From Flavobacteriales bacterium (GTDB taxonomy: Bacteria; Bacteroidota; Bacteroidia; Flavobacteriales_D; Sanyastnellaceae), in assembly GCA_018402085.1 (NCBI GenBank), contig JAGYJM010000002.1, positions 2,929,501 to 2,993,500 on the forward strand: a DNA stretch of 64,000 nt, written 5' to 3'. The translations under genes and the position numbers were made by a program. The first letter of the stretch is position 1. The number at the start of each line of letters is the position of its first letter. The notes under the pieces were generated by a model. It did no database searches and was not told the origin of the DNA. It was given only the letters and a program-made list of their open reading frames with translations. Positions 24,792 to 34,086 of the stretch are shown here, in pieces.

Positions 24792-27700
24792 TTGACGCCC
24801 TTGCATCCAACCGGTTTTTCATATCACCAACCCCTTGTTTTTCTGCTACTTATCATCCTGCCATTTCTGGCAGCCGGGCAAGATGGAAATGAGTGGATTG
24901 ACTACGACCAGCAGTATTGGAAATTCGATGTGGTAGAAGACGGATTGTATCGGCTGACCTATGACGAACTGGTTGCTGCCGGGTTGCCACTGAGCATGAT
25001 GCAGGCCGATGATCTCAAGGTGATGGGACGCGGCGAGCAGCAGTTTGTGATCGTCAACGATGGTGGTGACAACAGCATCGGTCCGGGCGACTATATCGAG
25101 ATGCTGTGCCTTGGCAATGACGGCTGGCTTGATCGCGAGATTTACGACTCCCCCGAGCATCAGGCCAATCCGAATTACAGCCTTTTCAATGATACGGCTA
25201 CTTATTTCCTCACCTGGTCTGCGCAGTTGTCGTTAAGAACCCAGGCTTATGACCCTCAGAATTCAGCCGAAGAACTCACCCCTGCGCCTTATGTGAACTA
25301 CTCTTCGCGTCTTGACCTGACGAGCAATTACATGCTGGGTAAGCAAGACATCAATGGCATCTCCTTGCCTTACTACGAAGAGGCTGAAGGCTGGTTTGAC
25401 GCCCGGTTCCCAATGGGGTCTTCGCGCACGCATCAGGTGGTGCATCCTTTTCCTTTTAACGGCGCAGAAGCGCCGGATGCTACGGTGCGCGCAGTCTCCG
25501 CAAGTGCATCGATCGCTCCGGGGGCTGCAAATCACCACCTGCAGGTCGGATACGGAACGCCTTTCAACGTAGTGGTTGACACCACCTATTTTGGATACCA
25601 GCTTAACACTTTTGACTTCTCACTCTCTCCGGATGAACTGAACGGAAATGCCCTATCTGTGACCCACCAGTCAGTTGACGACCTCGGAGTGGCCAGCGAC
25701 TGGCATGCCGTAGGATGGATACAGCTTGACTATGCGCGGATCCCGAACTTCAGCGAAGGCGGTATGCAGCGCTTCCGCCTCAGAAACTTCGACGATGCGG
25801 CAGAAGGTCGACTTGACATAACGAACTACCCCGGAGCCTCTCCCCGCCTGTTTATTGAACTAAGCACTGGTCTGCGCCGCGAAATTCCGGTAGAGCTCGA
25901 CGGCGGAACGCTCACTGCCGTCGTCCCATTCATTGACAATCCGGCAGCGGTCAGTCTCCTGCTCACCGATGACAGCCTTACTGAATCTGTACTGAACCTG
26001 GCTCCGGTTACCCAGAACGGATTTTTCACCGATTACGCCTCTACACCGCTCGACAGCGCGTTCGTCATTATCAGCCATCCGAAGCTCTGGCCCGCCGCGG
26101 TAAATTACGCCGCCTACCGTGAAAGCCAGGGTATGGATGTCTTGCTCGCCGATGTGGAAGAGCTCTACATGCAATACGCAGCAGGCATCCGAAAGCACCC
26201 CCTCGCCATCCGGCGCTTTTGCGCCGATCTGCTGCAAAGCTGGCCTTCAGACCCCTCGCACCTGTTCATTCTCGGAAAATCGATTTATGAGATGAAGATC
26301 AGCGTCACCCCGATGGCGCGCGATAACCCCGAGTTTTACGCCCGAAACCTCATACCGAGCTGGGGCTACCCGACGAGTGATCTGGCTTTTACATCCGGAC
26401 TCAACGGCACCATTGCTGACCCCGCGATACCCACCGGCCGACTTGCTGCGCAAAGTATTGAAGAAGCCCTTGATTACCTGAACAAAGTGATCGAATTTGA
26501 AAACCAGGAGCCTGCACCCTGGATGAAACGGGTGATGCATTTTGGCGGCGGTGGCAATGCGTTCGAACAGAACCTCTTTGTGACCTACCTGGGCAACTAC
26601 CGTCAAATTGTGCAAGACACCTGTTTCGGGGGGGATGTATTCAGCTTTTTCAAGACCACGACCGACCCTATTCAGCTCAATGTAAGCGACTCGATTCAAT
26701 TTTTGATCGATGACGGTGTCAGCCTGATGACCTTCTTCGGTCACGCCAGCAGCACGGGCTTTGACGTCAACATCGATTCACCCTCGAGTTACAACAACCA
26801 GGGCAAGTACCCGCTGCTGATCGGCAACAGCTGCTACACCGGAAACATCCACCTGCCAAACGGTGAGAGCACCAGCGAGAACTTCGTACTGGTGCCGAAT
26901 GCCGGAGTGATCGGTTTCATTGCGAAAGGCGACCTCGGTGCGCCGAGCTACCTGAACATCTGGACCGAAAACTTCTACCGTCAGAATTTTCAGCAAAACT
27001 ACGGCGGCTCGATCGGACAAAACATGAAGCGCGCCGTGCAGAGCTTTCAGAGTCCGAACATGAACCTCCTGCTCGAAAACACTGCGCTCACCTTTGCCCT
27101 GCATGGTGACCCGGCAATTGTCTTGAACGCATGGGATCGTCCGGACCTCGAAGTGCGCATTGACGACATCGTATTCGACCCTCCTGAGGTGAGCGCAGAG
27201 CTCGAGACGTTTGAGGTCAAAGTGGCGGTGACCAACATCGGTAAAGCTACGAATGAGGGCTTCGGGGTAGAACTGATCCGCCATCTGCCGAACGGACAAG
27301 ACACTTCGCTTGTGGTTGAGATGCCTCCGGTGTACTACCGTGACACTGCTGTCTTTGAGCTTCCCGTTGATGTACTGAACGGTATTGGTCTGAACAGTTT
27401 TGACGTACTCGTTGATTTCCCGGCCGACGCCGTTGATGAACTTGAAGACCTGAGCAACAATACCGTCACCGGTAAAGAACTCTTCATCACCAGTGGCAAC
27501 CTCGTTCCGGTCTATCCGTTCAACTACGCGATTGAACCGGGACAAATCACCCTGAAAGCGAATACGGCGAACCCCTTCGCAGAGCCACGCAACTACCGCA
27601 TCCAGATCGATACCACCGACGGCTTTGACAGTCCGCTCATGACCGAAACCCTCATCAATGCCCCCGGTGGTGTGATTGAGTGGGACGCCCCAATGACGCT

Positions 27701-29846
27701 GCAGAACAATCGTGTCTATTACTGGCGCACTGCGGCAGAGCCTGACCCCGGTGAAGAACCTGACTGGCGCATGCACAGTTTCGAGCTGCGCAATGGCGAA
27801 CGCGGATTCGGGCAGGCGCATTTCGAGCAGTTCAGGAACAATCGCTTTCACAAAATCGAGTTTGATGAGCCCGAGCGAGATTTTGACTTCACAACGGGCG
27901 ATGTCAATCTGAAGTGCACGGTCTATGGTTCACCTTCTTCTCCTTTTGAGATAAACGCCACACGTTACCAGATAGACCTCGACGTGCAAGACTACGCCGG
28001 TTGTGGAAATGGCTCCGCTCTGCACGTAGCCGTAATTGACCCGAACACCCTTGCTCCCTGGCTTTCAAACTACGACAATCAATACCCCGAGAACGATTTC
28101 GGAAACCTGATGAATTGTGCCAATGGTCGCGGACGCCCTGAGGCCTACTTCATCTTCCGACAAAACAATCCGGAGGAGATGGCCGGACTCGCCAACATGC
28201 TTGAAAATGATATTCCCGACGGTCATTTTGTGCTCGTTTATACCTGGCGGCATGTGAGTTATGACGGCTGGGACGCTCACGCTCCTGAACTTTATGACTT
28301 GATGAGTAACCTTGGGGCCACTGAAATTGGCAACTCTGCTGACAGCATACCTTTCATCTTTTTTACCCGTAAAGGAGACCCGTCAAGTGCCCAGGAAGTG
28401 CTGGGCCTCACCGGCGACGCCCTGATCGAGCTGGAGACTACCATAAGCGGCACCTTTGGAGACGGCAGCATTACAAGTCCGCCGTTTGGTCCCGTCGCCA
28501 ACTGGGACGCCCTTTTCTGGGATTTCGAGGCAGAAGCCTCGGATAGCTCAAGGGTCAAAGTGCTAGGGAGCAACATAGGTCAGCCGGATGTGGAGCTTGC
28601 TGACTGGGCAGAAGCCCAGGATGCCTGGCCGTTCCTCGGGGATGAAGTTTCGGCTTTGCAATATCCGACGCTTCGCTTGCGAACAGACCTTTTTGATGGC
28701 GAAAACCAGACTCCGGCGCAGATCCGCTACTGGCGACTGCTTGGTGACCATGTGCCCGAGTGTGCATTGAATCCTGCTGCCGGGTTCTACTTCCCCGCTG
28801 ACACCGTACAACAAGGTGAACCCTTGCCGGTAGCCCTTGCCATTGAAAACATCGGAGCCTTTGACATGGACAGCCTGCTGGTGCGGTATAGCGTGCGTGG
28901 CGGCGGACAGAGTGCGCTGCCGGTAGACTACCCGCGGCAAGACAGCCTCCTGGTGGGCGAGGTGCTTCTTGACACCCTCTTCATTGACACGAGGGGCATG
29001 CAAGGCGACCTCACCCTCAGAATAGAAGCCAATCCGTCGATCGTAGCGGGCATCTACGACCAACCCGAGCAATACCACTTCAACAACATCGCCGAGATCC
29101 GCTTTCATGTACTCGAAGACCGCATCAACCCTATTCTGGATGTGACTTTTGATGGGCGACATATCCTGGACGGCGACCTGGTTTCAGCACGTCCGGAAAT
29201 CAGGGTATCACTCGATGATGAAAATGAATTCTTGTTACTCAATGAACCGGAAGACACTGCTTCATTCAAGCTCTTCGTAACCCCGCCTGATGGCAACCAG
29301 CAAGCGGTTTACTTCAGTGACGCAAGCGTGTTGAATTTCTTCCCGGCGACAGATGACAAGAACCGCGCCTACCTCGAGTACAGGCCGGTGTTTGAGCAAG
29401 ACGGCGAGTATGAGCTGCTGGTTCAGGCAAGCGATAAAAGCGGCAACGCCTCGGGGTCGATCGATTACCGCATCCATTTCGAAGTACAATCTAAGCCCAC
29501 CATTACAGAAGTACTGAATTACCCGAACCCGTTCAGCACACGTACCCAATTCGTCTTCACGCTTACCGGGGTCGAGCCCCCTGACGAAGTGTTGATCCGA
29601 ATCATGACCATTTCGGGGCGCGTAGTGCGGGAAGTACGCAGCGACGAATTAGGCCCACTCCGCATTGGGCGCAACCAGACAGACTTCTGGTGGAATGGCA
29701 CTGACGAATTCGGCGACCCCCTCGCAAATGGCATCTACCTCTACACCGTCCGCGCCCGCTTACGAGGTGAAGACCTCGAGATCAGTGAAAGCGGCGCAAG
29801 TCCGTACTTCCACAACGGCATCGGGAAGATGTATTTGTTGAGGTAG
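24792..29846 (+). CDS. gingipain-like C25 cysteine peptidase, PorU-like surface protein
   Basis: A large exported protein of about 1684 aa. The start is probably TTG at 24792 or 24801, because the signal peptide core FLLLIILPFLAAGQ follows closely and a -7 box lies at 24776; the frame is open back to an ATG at 24681. The middle holds a C25 (gingipain) domain with catalytic histidine in TFFGHASSTGFD (codon 26742) and cysteine in GNSCYTGN (codon 26832). CARDB-like beta domains follow. The C-terminus YPNPFSTRTQFVF with WWNGTDEFGDPLANGIYLY is a FlgD-Ig-like sorting domain. PorU-type members remove sorting domains from type IX cargo at the cell surface; this one may be PorU-like or a cargo protease. 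Three mini-hairpins lie inside (25461, 26207, 28605). Confidence 0.8.
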   Translation: MTPLHPTGFSYHQPLVFLLLIILPFLAAGQDGNEWIDYDQQYWKFDVVEDGLYRLTYDELVAAGLPLSMMQADDLKVMGRGEQQFVIVNDGGDNSIGPGDYIEMLCLGNDGWLDREIYDSPEHQANPNYSLFNDTATYFLTWSAQLSLRTQAYDPQNSAEELTPAPYVNYSSRLDLTSNYMLGKQDINGISLPYYEEAEGWFDARFPMGSSRTHQVVHPFPFNGAEAPDATVRAVSASASIAPGAANHHLQVGYGTPFNVVVDTTYFGYQLNTFDFSLSPDELNGNALSVTHQSVDDLGVASDWHAVGWIQLDYARIPNFSEGGMQRFRLRNFDDAAEGRLDITNYPGASPRLFIELSTGLRREIPVELDGGTLTAVVPFIDNPAAVSLLLTDDSLTESVLNLAPVTQNGFFTDYASTPLDSAFVIISHPKLWPAAVNYAAYRESQGMDVLLADVEELYMQYAAGIRKHPLAIRRFCADLLQSWPSDPSHLFILGKSIYEMKISVTPMARDNPEFYARNLIPSWGYPTSDLAFTSGLNGTIADPAIPTGRLAAQSIEEALDYLNKVIEFENQEPAPWMKRVMHFGGGGNAFEQNLFVTYLGNYRQIVQDTCFGGDVFSFFKTTTDPIQLNVSDSIQFLIDDGVSLMTFFGHASSTGFDVNIDSPSSYNNQGKYPLLIGNSCYTGNIHLPNGESTSENFVLVPNAGVIGFIAKGDLGAPSYLNIWTENFYRQNFQQNYGGSIGQNMKRAVQSFQSPNMNLLLENTALTFALHGDPAIVLNAWDRPDLEVRIDDIVFDPPEVSAELETFEVKVAVTNIGKATNEGFGVELIRHLPNGQDTSLVVEMPPVYYRDTAVFELPVDVLNGIGLNSFDVLVDFPADAVDELEDLSNNTVTGKELFITSGNLVPVYPFNYAIEPGQITLKANTANPFAEPRNYRIQIDTTDGFDSPLMTETLINAPGGVIEWDAPMTLQNNRVYYWRTAAEPDPGEEPDWRMHSFELRNGERGFGQAHFEQFRNNRFHKIEFDEPERDFDFTTGDVNLKCTVYGSPSSPFEINATRYQIDLDVQDYAGCGNGSALHVAVIDPNTLAPWLSNYDNQYPENDFGNLMNCANGRGRPEAYFIFRQNNPEEMAGLANMLENDIPDGHFVLVYTWRHVSYDGWDAHAPELYDLMSNLGATEIGNSADSIPFIFFTRKGDPSSAQEVLGLTGDALIELETTISGTFGDGSITSPPFGPVANWDALFWDFEAEASDSSRVKVLGSNIGQPDVELADWAEAQDAWPFLGDEVSALQYPTLRLRTDLFDGENQTPAQIRYWRLLGDHVPECALNPAAGFYFPADTVQQGEPLPVALAIENIGAFDMDSLLVRYSVRGGGQSALPVDYPRQDSLLVGEVLLDTLFIDTRGMQGDLTLRIEANPSIVAGIYDQPEQYHFNNIAEIRFHVLEDRINPILDVTFDGRHILDGDLVSARPEIRVSLDDENEFLLLNEPEDTASFKLFVTPPDGNQQAVYFSDASVLNFFPATDDKNRAYLEYRPVFEQDGEYELLVQASDKSGNASGSIDYRIHFEVQSKPTITEVLNYPNPFSTRTQFVFTLTGVEPPDEVLIRIMTISGRVVREVRSDELGPLRIGRNQTDFWWNGTDEFGDPLANGIYLYTVRARLRGEDLEISESGASPYFHNGIGKMYLLR
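25461..25479 (+). repeat. mini-hairpin in C25 gene
   Basis: GGCGC-AGAA-GCGCC-GGATG, encoding G-A-E-A-P-D in sense. Confidence 0.8.
26207..26225 (-). repeat. mini-hairpin in C25 gene, antisense
   Basis: CATCC-GGCGC-TTTT-GCGCC on the plus strand, within codons for I-R-R-F-C-A-D. Confidence 0.75.
28605..28623 (+). repeat. mini-hairpin in C25 gene
   Basis: TGGGC-AGAA-GCCCA-GGATG, encoding W-A-E-A-Q-D in sense. Confidence 0.75.
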
Positions 29847-30001
29847 TCTGCGGTCTGCGGTCTGGGAAACAATCGAATAGCAACGACTACTATTTTATCG
29901 CGTTCAGTGCTCCCCTCAATTGAGGGGAGCTTGCATTCAAGCTCCGCTTGAATGACTGAGGGGTTTGAATTCAGGCTGACGGACCTGCCTGGCGGCAGAC
30001 A

Positions 30002-30075
30002 GACGCGATAAATCTACAGACGCGATAAATCTACGGACGCGATAAATCTACGGACGCGATAAATCGCGTCCCTAC
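30002..30075 (-). repeat. REP array: GACGCGATAAATCTACG units ending in a full hairpin
   Basis: Three 18-base units with the left half of the hairpin (GACGCGATAAATC plus TAC) are followed by one complete hairpin, GGACGCGATAAATCGCGTCC, and CTAC. Read on the minus strand this is GTAG followed by the palindrome, matching the elements beside the RAYT gene at 35757. Confidence 0.85.
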
Positions 30076-30102
30076 AGGTTCGAATTCCATTTCGATTTCA
30101 CG

Positions 30103-30126
30103 GCGCACACTGCAGTGTGCGCTTAC
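30103..30126 (-). repeat. GTAA-headed hairpin
   Basis: Minus strand GTAA then stem GCGCACAC/GTGTGCGC with loop TGCA; an identical copy lies at 30267-30290. Confidence 0.7.
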
Positions 30127-30166
30127 ATCGATTAAGTCGTCAATGTTTCGTGGTTCATCAATTCAC

Positions 30167-30185
30167 GGACGCCTGGGAGGCGTCC
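30167..30185. repeat. GGACGCCT hairpin
   Basis: Stem GGACGCCT/AGGCGTCC with loop GGG, followed by CTC. Similar copy at 46285-46303. Confidence 0.65.
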
Positions 30186-30211
30186 CTCTCGATTTTCCCC
30201 TACAAGACATA

Positions 30212-30231
30212 GCGCCGCAATAATGCGGCGC
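30212..30231. repeat. GCGCCGCA hairpin
   Basis: Stem GCGCCGCA/TGCGGCGC with loop ATAA. Confidence 0.7.
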
Positions 30232-30266
30232 ATTTCCATTCTCATTCTCCCCATTTCGACTTCACT

Positions 30267-30290
30267 GCGCACACTGCAGTGTGCGCTTAC
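30267..30290 (-). repeat. GTAA-headed hairpin, second copy
   Basis: Same hairpin as 30103-30126. Confidence 0.7.
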
Positions 30291-30299
30291 ATTTTCCAT

Positions 30300-30323
30300 G
30301 CGCGCAATGCATTGCGCGCCTAC
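30300..30323 (-). repeat. GTAG-headed palindrome
   Basis: Perfect 20-base palindrome GCGCGCAATGCATTGCGCGC followed by CTAC, that is GTAG plus palindrome on the minus strand. Confidence 0.7.
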
Positions 30324-30374
30324 ATTCCCATTTTCATTCTCCCTCTCATTTTCATTCTCCCTCTCATTCTCCCC

Positions 30375-30382
30375 TATCTTCG
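30375..30382 (+). promoter_or_regulatory. -7-like box of the endonuclease gene
   Basis: TATCTTCG, one base off TAnnTTTG, 15 bases before the ATG at 30398. The same TATCTTCG octamer precedes the genes at 34087 and 45365. Confidence 0.45.
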
Positions 30383-30397
30383 CCAAAACCACTTCTT

Positions 30398-31489
30398 ATG
30401 CGCTCTCTATACCTCTCGGTTGCACTGACCGTGATCGCATCCTGCGCTTTTGCGCAGAGCAATTATTACGACGCACTCATTGAAAAAGCCACAACGTCAA
30501 CGCTAAGCGGCGATGCCTTGAAAGCGGCATTGCACGACCTCATCGATGACCACCAAACCTACCCGTATACGAGCAGCAGTGCGGATACCTGGGACATCCT
30601 CAAAGAGTCGGATCGCGACCCGGCGAACCCCGCGAATGTCATTTTAGTGTACTCAGGAGCCAGCGTCAACGCAGCGCAAGAGTACAACAGCGGCAAGGGC
30701 TGGACACGCGAACATGTCTGGGCGAAAAGTAGAGGCGATTTTGGCACTTCGCAAGGCGCAGGCACTGATTTGCACCACCTCAAGCCCTGCGCTACTCGCG
30801 TGAATTCGACGCGAAACAACCGCAATTTTGACAACTGCCTTAATTGCGAAAACGTCTTCTACAACGGAGAAGCCACAGGATCATACACCGATGGCGATCA
30901 CTACACCTTCACGCCACGGCGACAGGTGCGTGGCGACATCGCGCGCATGATTTTTTACATGTCCGTGCGCTACGAAGGCGGAAGTGAAGTTGACCTTGAG
31001 CTGCAAAATGAACACCTCTCGCAATCAGACAAAAGCCCCTTTCACAGCAACCTTCAGACGCTGCTGCTGTGGCATGAAACTGACCCGGTCGATGACTTCG
31101 AGCGCAACCGAAACGAGGTGATTTTCAACTACCAGGGCAACCGCAATCCGTTCATTGACTTCCCGAATCTTGCTGAGTTGATTTGGGTAGACACCACCCT
31201 CGCATGGACTCCGGATGCATCGGTTGTGGTGACTGAAGAGGTTGTTGATGGTGGAGACTTTTCATCTGAAAGCACCACTGCTTCTGAAGAAACAGATGCA
31301 CTCAGTAGCTTTTCAGCCACCTTCACCTATGAAACCATGCGCGTATTTGACAGTACCAACAATAAGCTCATCCTGGAGGTCAGCGGCCAGACGACCTTCT
31401 CGCTTGACATGCTCGACGCCGGCGCCTACCGCATTGAATTCATAGGCGGCCCGTTCGATGGCACCTCCATTCACTTGACGCGGCAATGA
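30398..31489 (+). CDS. secreted endonuclease I family nuclease with type IX sorting domain
   Basis: A 363-aa exported nuclease. The signal peptide is residues 1-20 (ending AFAQ), which fixes the start at 30398 rather than the open-frame ATG at 30281. The catalytic region GWTREHVWAKSRGDFG, DLHHLKPCATRVNS and RNNRNFDNC matches the endonuclease I/Bsn ββα-metal nuclease family, which cuts DNA and sometimes RNA non-specifically outside the cell. The last 60 residues (LILEVSGQTTFSLDMLDAGA) resemble a type A type IX sorting domain, so it is probably released or surface-bound to scavenge extracellular DNA. A mini-hairpin (30438) forms part of the signal peptide code. Confidence 0.88.
   Translation: MRSLYLSVALTVIASCAFAQSNYYDALIEKATTSTLSGDALKAALHDLIDDHQTYPYTSSSADTWDILKESDRDPANPANVILVYSGASVNAAQEYNSGKGWTREHVWAKSRGDFGTSQGAGTDLHHLKPCATRVNSTRNNRNFDNCLNCENVFYNGEATGSYTDGDHYTFTPRRQVRGDIARMIFYMSVRYEGGSEVDLELQNEHLSQSDKSPFHSNLQTLLLWHETDPVDDFERNRNEVIFNYQGNRNPFIDFPNLAELIWVDTTLAWTPDASVVVTEEVVDGGDFSSESTTASEETDALSSFSATFTYETMRVFDSTNNKLILEVSGQTTFSLDMLDAGAYRIEFIGGPFDGTSIHLTRQ
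30438..30456 (-). repeat. mini-hairpin in the nuclease signal peptide
   Basis: CATCC-TGCGC-TTTT-GCGCA on the plus strand, coding for S-C-A-F-A-Q at the signal peptidase site; antisense orientation. Confidence 0.75.
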
Positions 31490-31533
31490 CAACTGATGAA
31501 CCTTTTGCACAGCAGCGTGTACAGCAGTCTAAA

Positions 31534-34047
31534 ATGTCGATGACACGCCTGCTGCTGCTCCCGTTGCTCTTGTTTTCGTTCGCACTGAATGCCCAGTATT
31601 GCGGGTATCCCGGACATCATTTCTGGGCGTTTGATCTTTCAGCGTTTGATTTCGGCGTAAAAACGCCGGATGTTTCGTTGGTCAACCGTTACGGCGAGCC
31701 CCTTTTTCACATGCAGGCATACCTTGAGGAGCAAAAGGGTGAGCAGCCGCTACGGGTGCAGGTGGTTTTCAATGACCGCGAGGGACGCTCCCACCTGAAA
31801 GAGAACGTTGTGAATATGGAGCGTCAAAACCTCAGGTCGCTCGACGATTGCTGGATGCTTACTGCCCACCTCGGCTATAGCGAACGACAGTTCTTATCAG
31901 GTTCGGGAAGCAAAGCGCGGCAAAGAGATAAATACCTGCATCCCTCCTTCAATGAAGACCTTTTTCTGAAAATTGTAACGCCCGACAAAACCCACTACGC
32001 CCCGATTGACATCGGCCGTTCGGTTTGGTTATGTGACAACGACATCTACCAGGATGGATTCAAACAACTCCGCAATCGGAATGGAGAGCCGGCTGAGATC
32101 TTGAAGGTGACTCCCGATGGTTTCGACACGCGACAGCCCTGGCAAGCAAGATCAGACAATGAGTCGCCCTTCAGCTACCGGGTGGCGCTCGACTCGGCCG
32201 TCATAGAGCAAACGTTTCCGGAGTTCGTTCGCAAGCGCTACCGAATTCACCGCATTGAGGTGTATTCAAAAACGAACGGCAAGCACGTTGATTCTGTCTA
32301 TCCGCAGACGTATGAGTGGTTTGATACGCGTGCTGAATGCGTTGACTATGTTGACATTGCGCGTTTCGACGAGCCCGATGGACGTCCGCCCCTCATTCGC
32401 GTGCGCCAGCGCACTGATCGCAGTGACGGTCAACTCAAAGTGTACCACACCTATTACCGCTACCACGCGCCCTCAGAGCGCTATGTTGAAGACGAAGTGC
32501 TCAATGAAGCGAATGTAGACTGGTCGTTTGCTCGCAATGCTTTCGTGAGGGCGACTACAGACGGGCATTCAGGAGCTGACACGATCACCAGCTATGTGTA
32601 TGAGCAAGCGAAGTGGGTTGTGTACAATAAGCGGCCCGTGCATGTTCCGCCGCCGCCGCCTCCACCCCGTCTTGAGGCCTGCATTGAGCTCACGACCAAT
32701 GAGCGTCACCTTACTCCTGTTCAGGTGGTGAGTAGTGACGCATCAACAAACGTGGCAGTAGCTGATAGCTTTGCGTTCATCAATCGATGTGACCGTGCTT
32801 TGGAGGCAGGTGATTTCACCGAAATCACCGATCCTGCTTTCAGTGTCTCCGTTTCTGTTCCGCCTAAAAAGGCGGGATGGGTGGCCTATCATGACTCGGT
32901 CTGGCACCGCGTCGGTGAAATCACCGAGCGTCGCAGGGTGCTATTTCTGCCTAACACCGGATCGGGAAACCTACGGCTTGAGACACGTCACTTTATCGTT
33001 GACGACGCGATGCAGGTACCTTCAGACGACCCGGAAGTCATCCGCTATGCGCAGCAAAACAGTTCGAACTTCACAAGCATGGTGCTGGAGGTTGATCTGT
33101 CAGGAAAACCCTTAGCAACCGGACCCATCATTTCGGCAACGGGCGAACGCGTAGGCCAGTGGAAAGAGTTTTCAGAAACCTATCCGTGGGAGCAGGCAAG
33201 GATTTACAGCAAGCAGATTGTACTGCAACTCAACAACCTTGAACAAGATCAATCGGAGGTGGAGATCAGCTACCGCGCGCCTGAAGCGGATGCCCCATCG
33301 AACATGCTTTGGACCGATGCTGGAGCGCACCGAAGCGGCAACACCTTTCAGTTCTTTGTTCCCGAGGGAACAGACTCCATCCGTGCCCTTTTGGGCACAG
33401 AAGAAGCGCTCACCGCTGTAGAATATGAGTTGATTCAACCGCTGACCACTATGCAGCTTCCGATGCTCGGTCAAGGTGAACCCTATGTGCAAATGGGTGC
33501 TGTACGTCATCCTATTGCATACACCAATGATTATGTGATTCACTGGACTGAACTGCCTGCTGACCGCACCAATCTCTCTGCTGTTCTTGAAGATTTGCGC
33601 AAGACCTACCCTGACGGGCAATTTCATGCGTTTTCAGGCGAGGCCACAAACTATACCTGCGTTTACGATGCTGATGAAAAGCTTGTTGAAGCCCTTGTTG
33701 CACGTCGTGAAATCAAAGCACTGGCGCAGGTAGTTGACATAGACGGAGGACGCACTTTTCTGCAGTATACCTTCTCCGCAAGCATTCCTCGTGGATTGAA
33801 CAGCCGTCCGGACCTGAGAGAAAAGCTGAAAGCCATCGGACTTGGGACTTCCACAAGTGTTCATGGGGCGATTGAACAGCTACAATCAAACGCGGCAATT
33901 CTCGGTCAGCAGCTCATTGAAGACCTGAACCAACTCATGCAGCAAGAGCCCCATTTGCTGATCGGTTACAATTGGTACTACCCGGTCACCTATGATGAAG
34001 GGTACGATGAGCTGCACATTCGCGACATGTGGAACCCTCAGGATTGA
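31534..34047 (+). CDS. large secreted protein of unknown function
   Basis: An unrecognised 837-aa exported protein. The start at 31534 puts the signal peptide MSMTRLLLLPLLLFSFALNA at the N-terminus. A further in-frame ATG at 31486 overlaps the nuclease stop (ATGA) and would add 16 unlikely residues. The mature protein is rich in aromatic and charged residues. It contains a polyproline stretch (VPPPPPPPR near residue 382) that probably separates two parts; the second half looks beta-rich. No sorting domain is obvious. Its start lies 45 bases after the nuclease stop, so the two may be co-transcribed. Two mini-hairpins lie inside, at 31654 (sense, G-V-K-T-P-D) and 32861. Confidence 0.7.
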   Translation: MSMTRLLLLPLLLFSFALNAQYCGYPGHHFWAFDLSAFDFGVKTPDVSLVNRYGEPLFHMQAYLEEQKGEQPLRVQVVFNDREGRSHLKENVVNMERQNLRSLDDCWMLTAHLGYSERQFLSGSGSKARQRDKYLHPSFNEDLFLKIVTPDKTHYAPIDIGRSVWLCDNDIYQDGFKQLRNRNGEPAEILKVTPDGFDTRQPWQARSDNESPFSYRVALDSAVIEQTFPEFVRKRYRIHRIEVYSKTNGKHVDSVYPQTYEWFDTRAECVDYVDIARFDEPDGRPPLIRVRQRTDRSDGQLKVYHTYYRYHAPSERYVEDEVLNEANVDWSFARNAFVRATTDGHSGADTITSYVYEQAKWVVYNKRPVHVPPPPPPPRLEACIELTTNERHLTPVQVVSSDASTNVAVADSFAFINRCDRALEAGDFTEITDPAFSVSVSVPPKKAGWVAYHDSVWHRVGEITERRRVLFLPNTGSGNLRLETRHFIVDDAMQVPSDDPEVIRYAQQNSSNFTSMVLEVDLSGKPLATGPIISATGERVGQWKEFSETYPWEQARIYSKQIVLQLNNLEQDQSEVEISYRAPEADAPSNMLWTDAGAHRSGNTFQFFVPEGTDSIRALLGTEEALTAVEYELIQPLTTMQLPMLGQGEPYVQMGAVRHPIAYTNDYVIHWTELPADRTNLSAVLEDLRKTYPDGQFHAFSGEATNYTCVYDADEKLVEALVARREIKALAQVVDIDGGRTFLQYTFSASIPRGLNSRPDLREKLKAIGLGTSTSVHGAIEQLQSNAAILGQQLIEDLNQLMQQEPHLLIGYNWYYPVTYDEGYDELHIRDMWNPQD
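31654..31672 (+). repeat. mini-hairpin
   Basis: GGCGT-AAAA-ACGCC-GGATG, coding G-V-K-T-P-D in sense. Confidence 0.85.
32861..32879 (+). repeat. mini-hairpin
   Basis: CGCCT-AAAA-AGGCG-GGATG, coding P-K-K-A-G-W; the only sense copy in a different reading phase. Confidence 0.75.
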
Positions 34048-34073
34048 AGTGCGAGCCGACGGCGAATTCCTGC

Positions 34074-34081
34074 TATCTTCG
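34074..34081 (+). promoter_or_regulatory. -7-like box of the carboxylase gene
   Basis: TATCTTCG, 5 bases before the ATG at 34087, suggesting a separate transcript from the preceding gene. Confidence 0.45.
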
Positions 34082-34086
34082 CCGGT

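Larger units (their letters stand above)
29847..30397. other. repeat-filled intergenic region
   Basis: No gene is seen in these 551 bases. In order they hold a CTGCGGT repeat remnant, a CTCCCCTCAATTGAGGGGAG inverted repeat (29911-29930) of a class common in Bacteroidota, the 18-bp REP array, four GTAG/GTAA-headed hairpins, a GGACGCCT hairpin (30167-30185), a GCGCCGCA hairpin and TTCTCCCTCTCA-type pyrimidine repeats up to the nuclease promoter. Confidence 0.7.

Noticed and set aside
26778-27851. 357-codon frame opposite the C25 peptidase
   Set aside because: Lies across the catalytic domain of the peptidase and has no signal, motif or start context.
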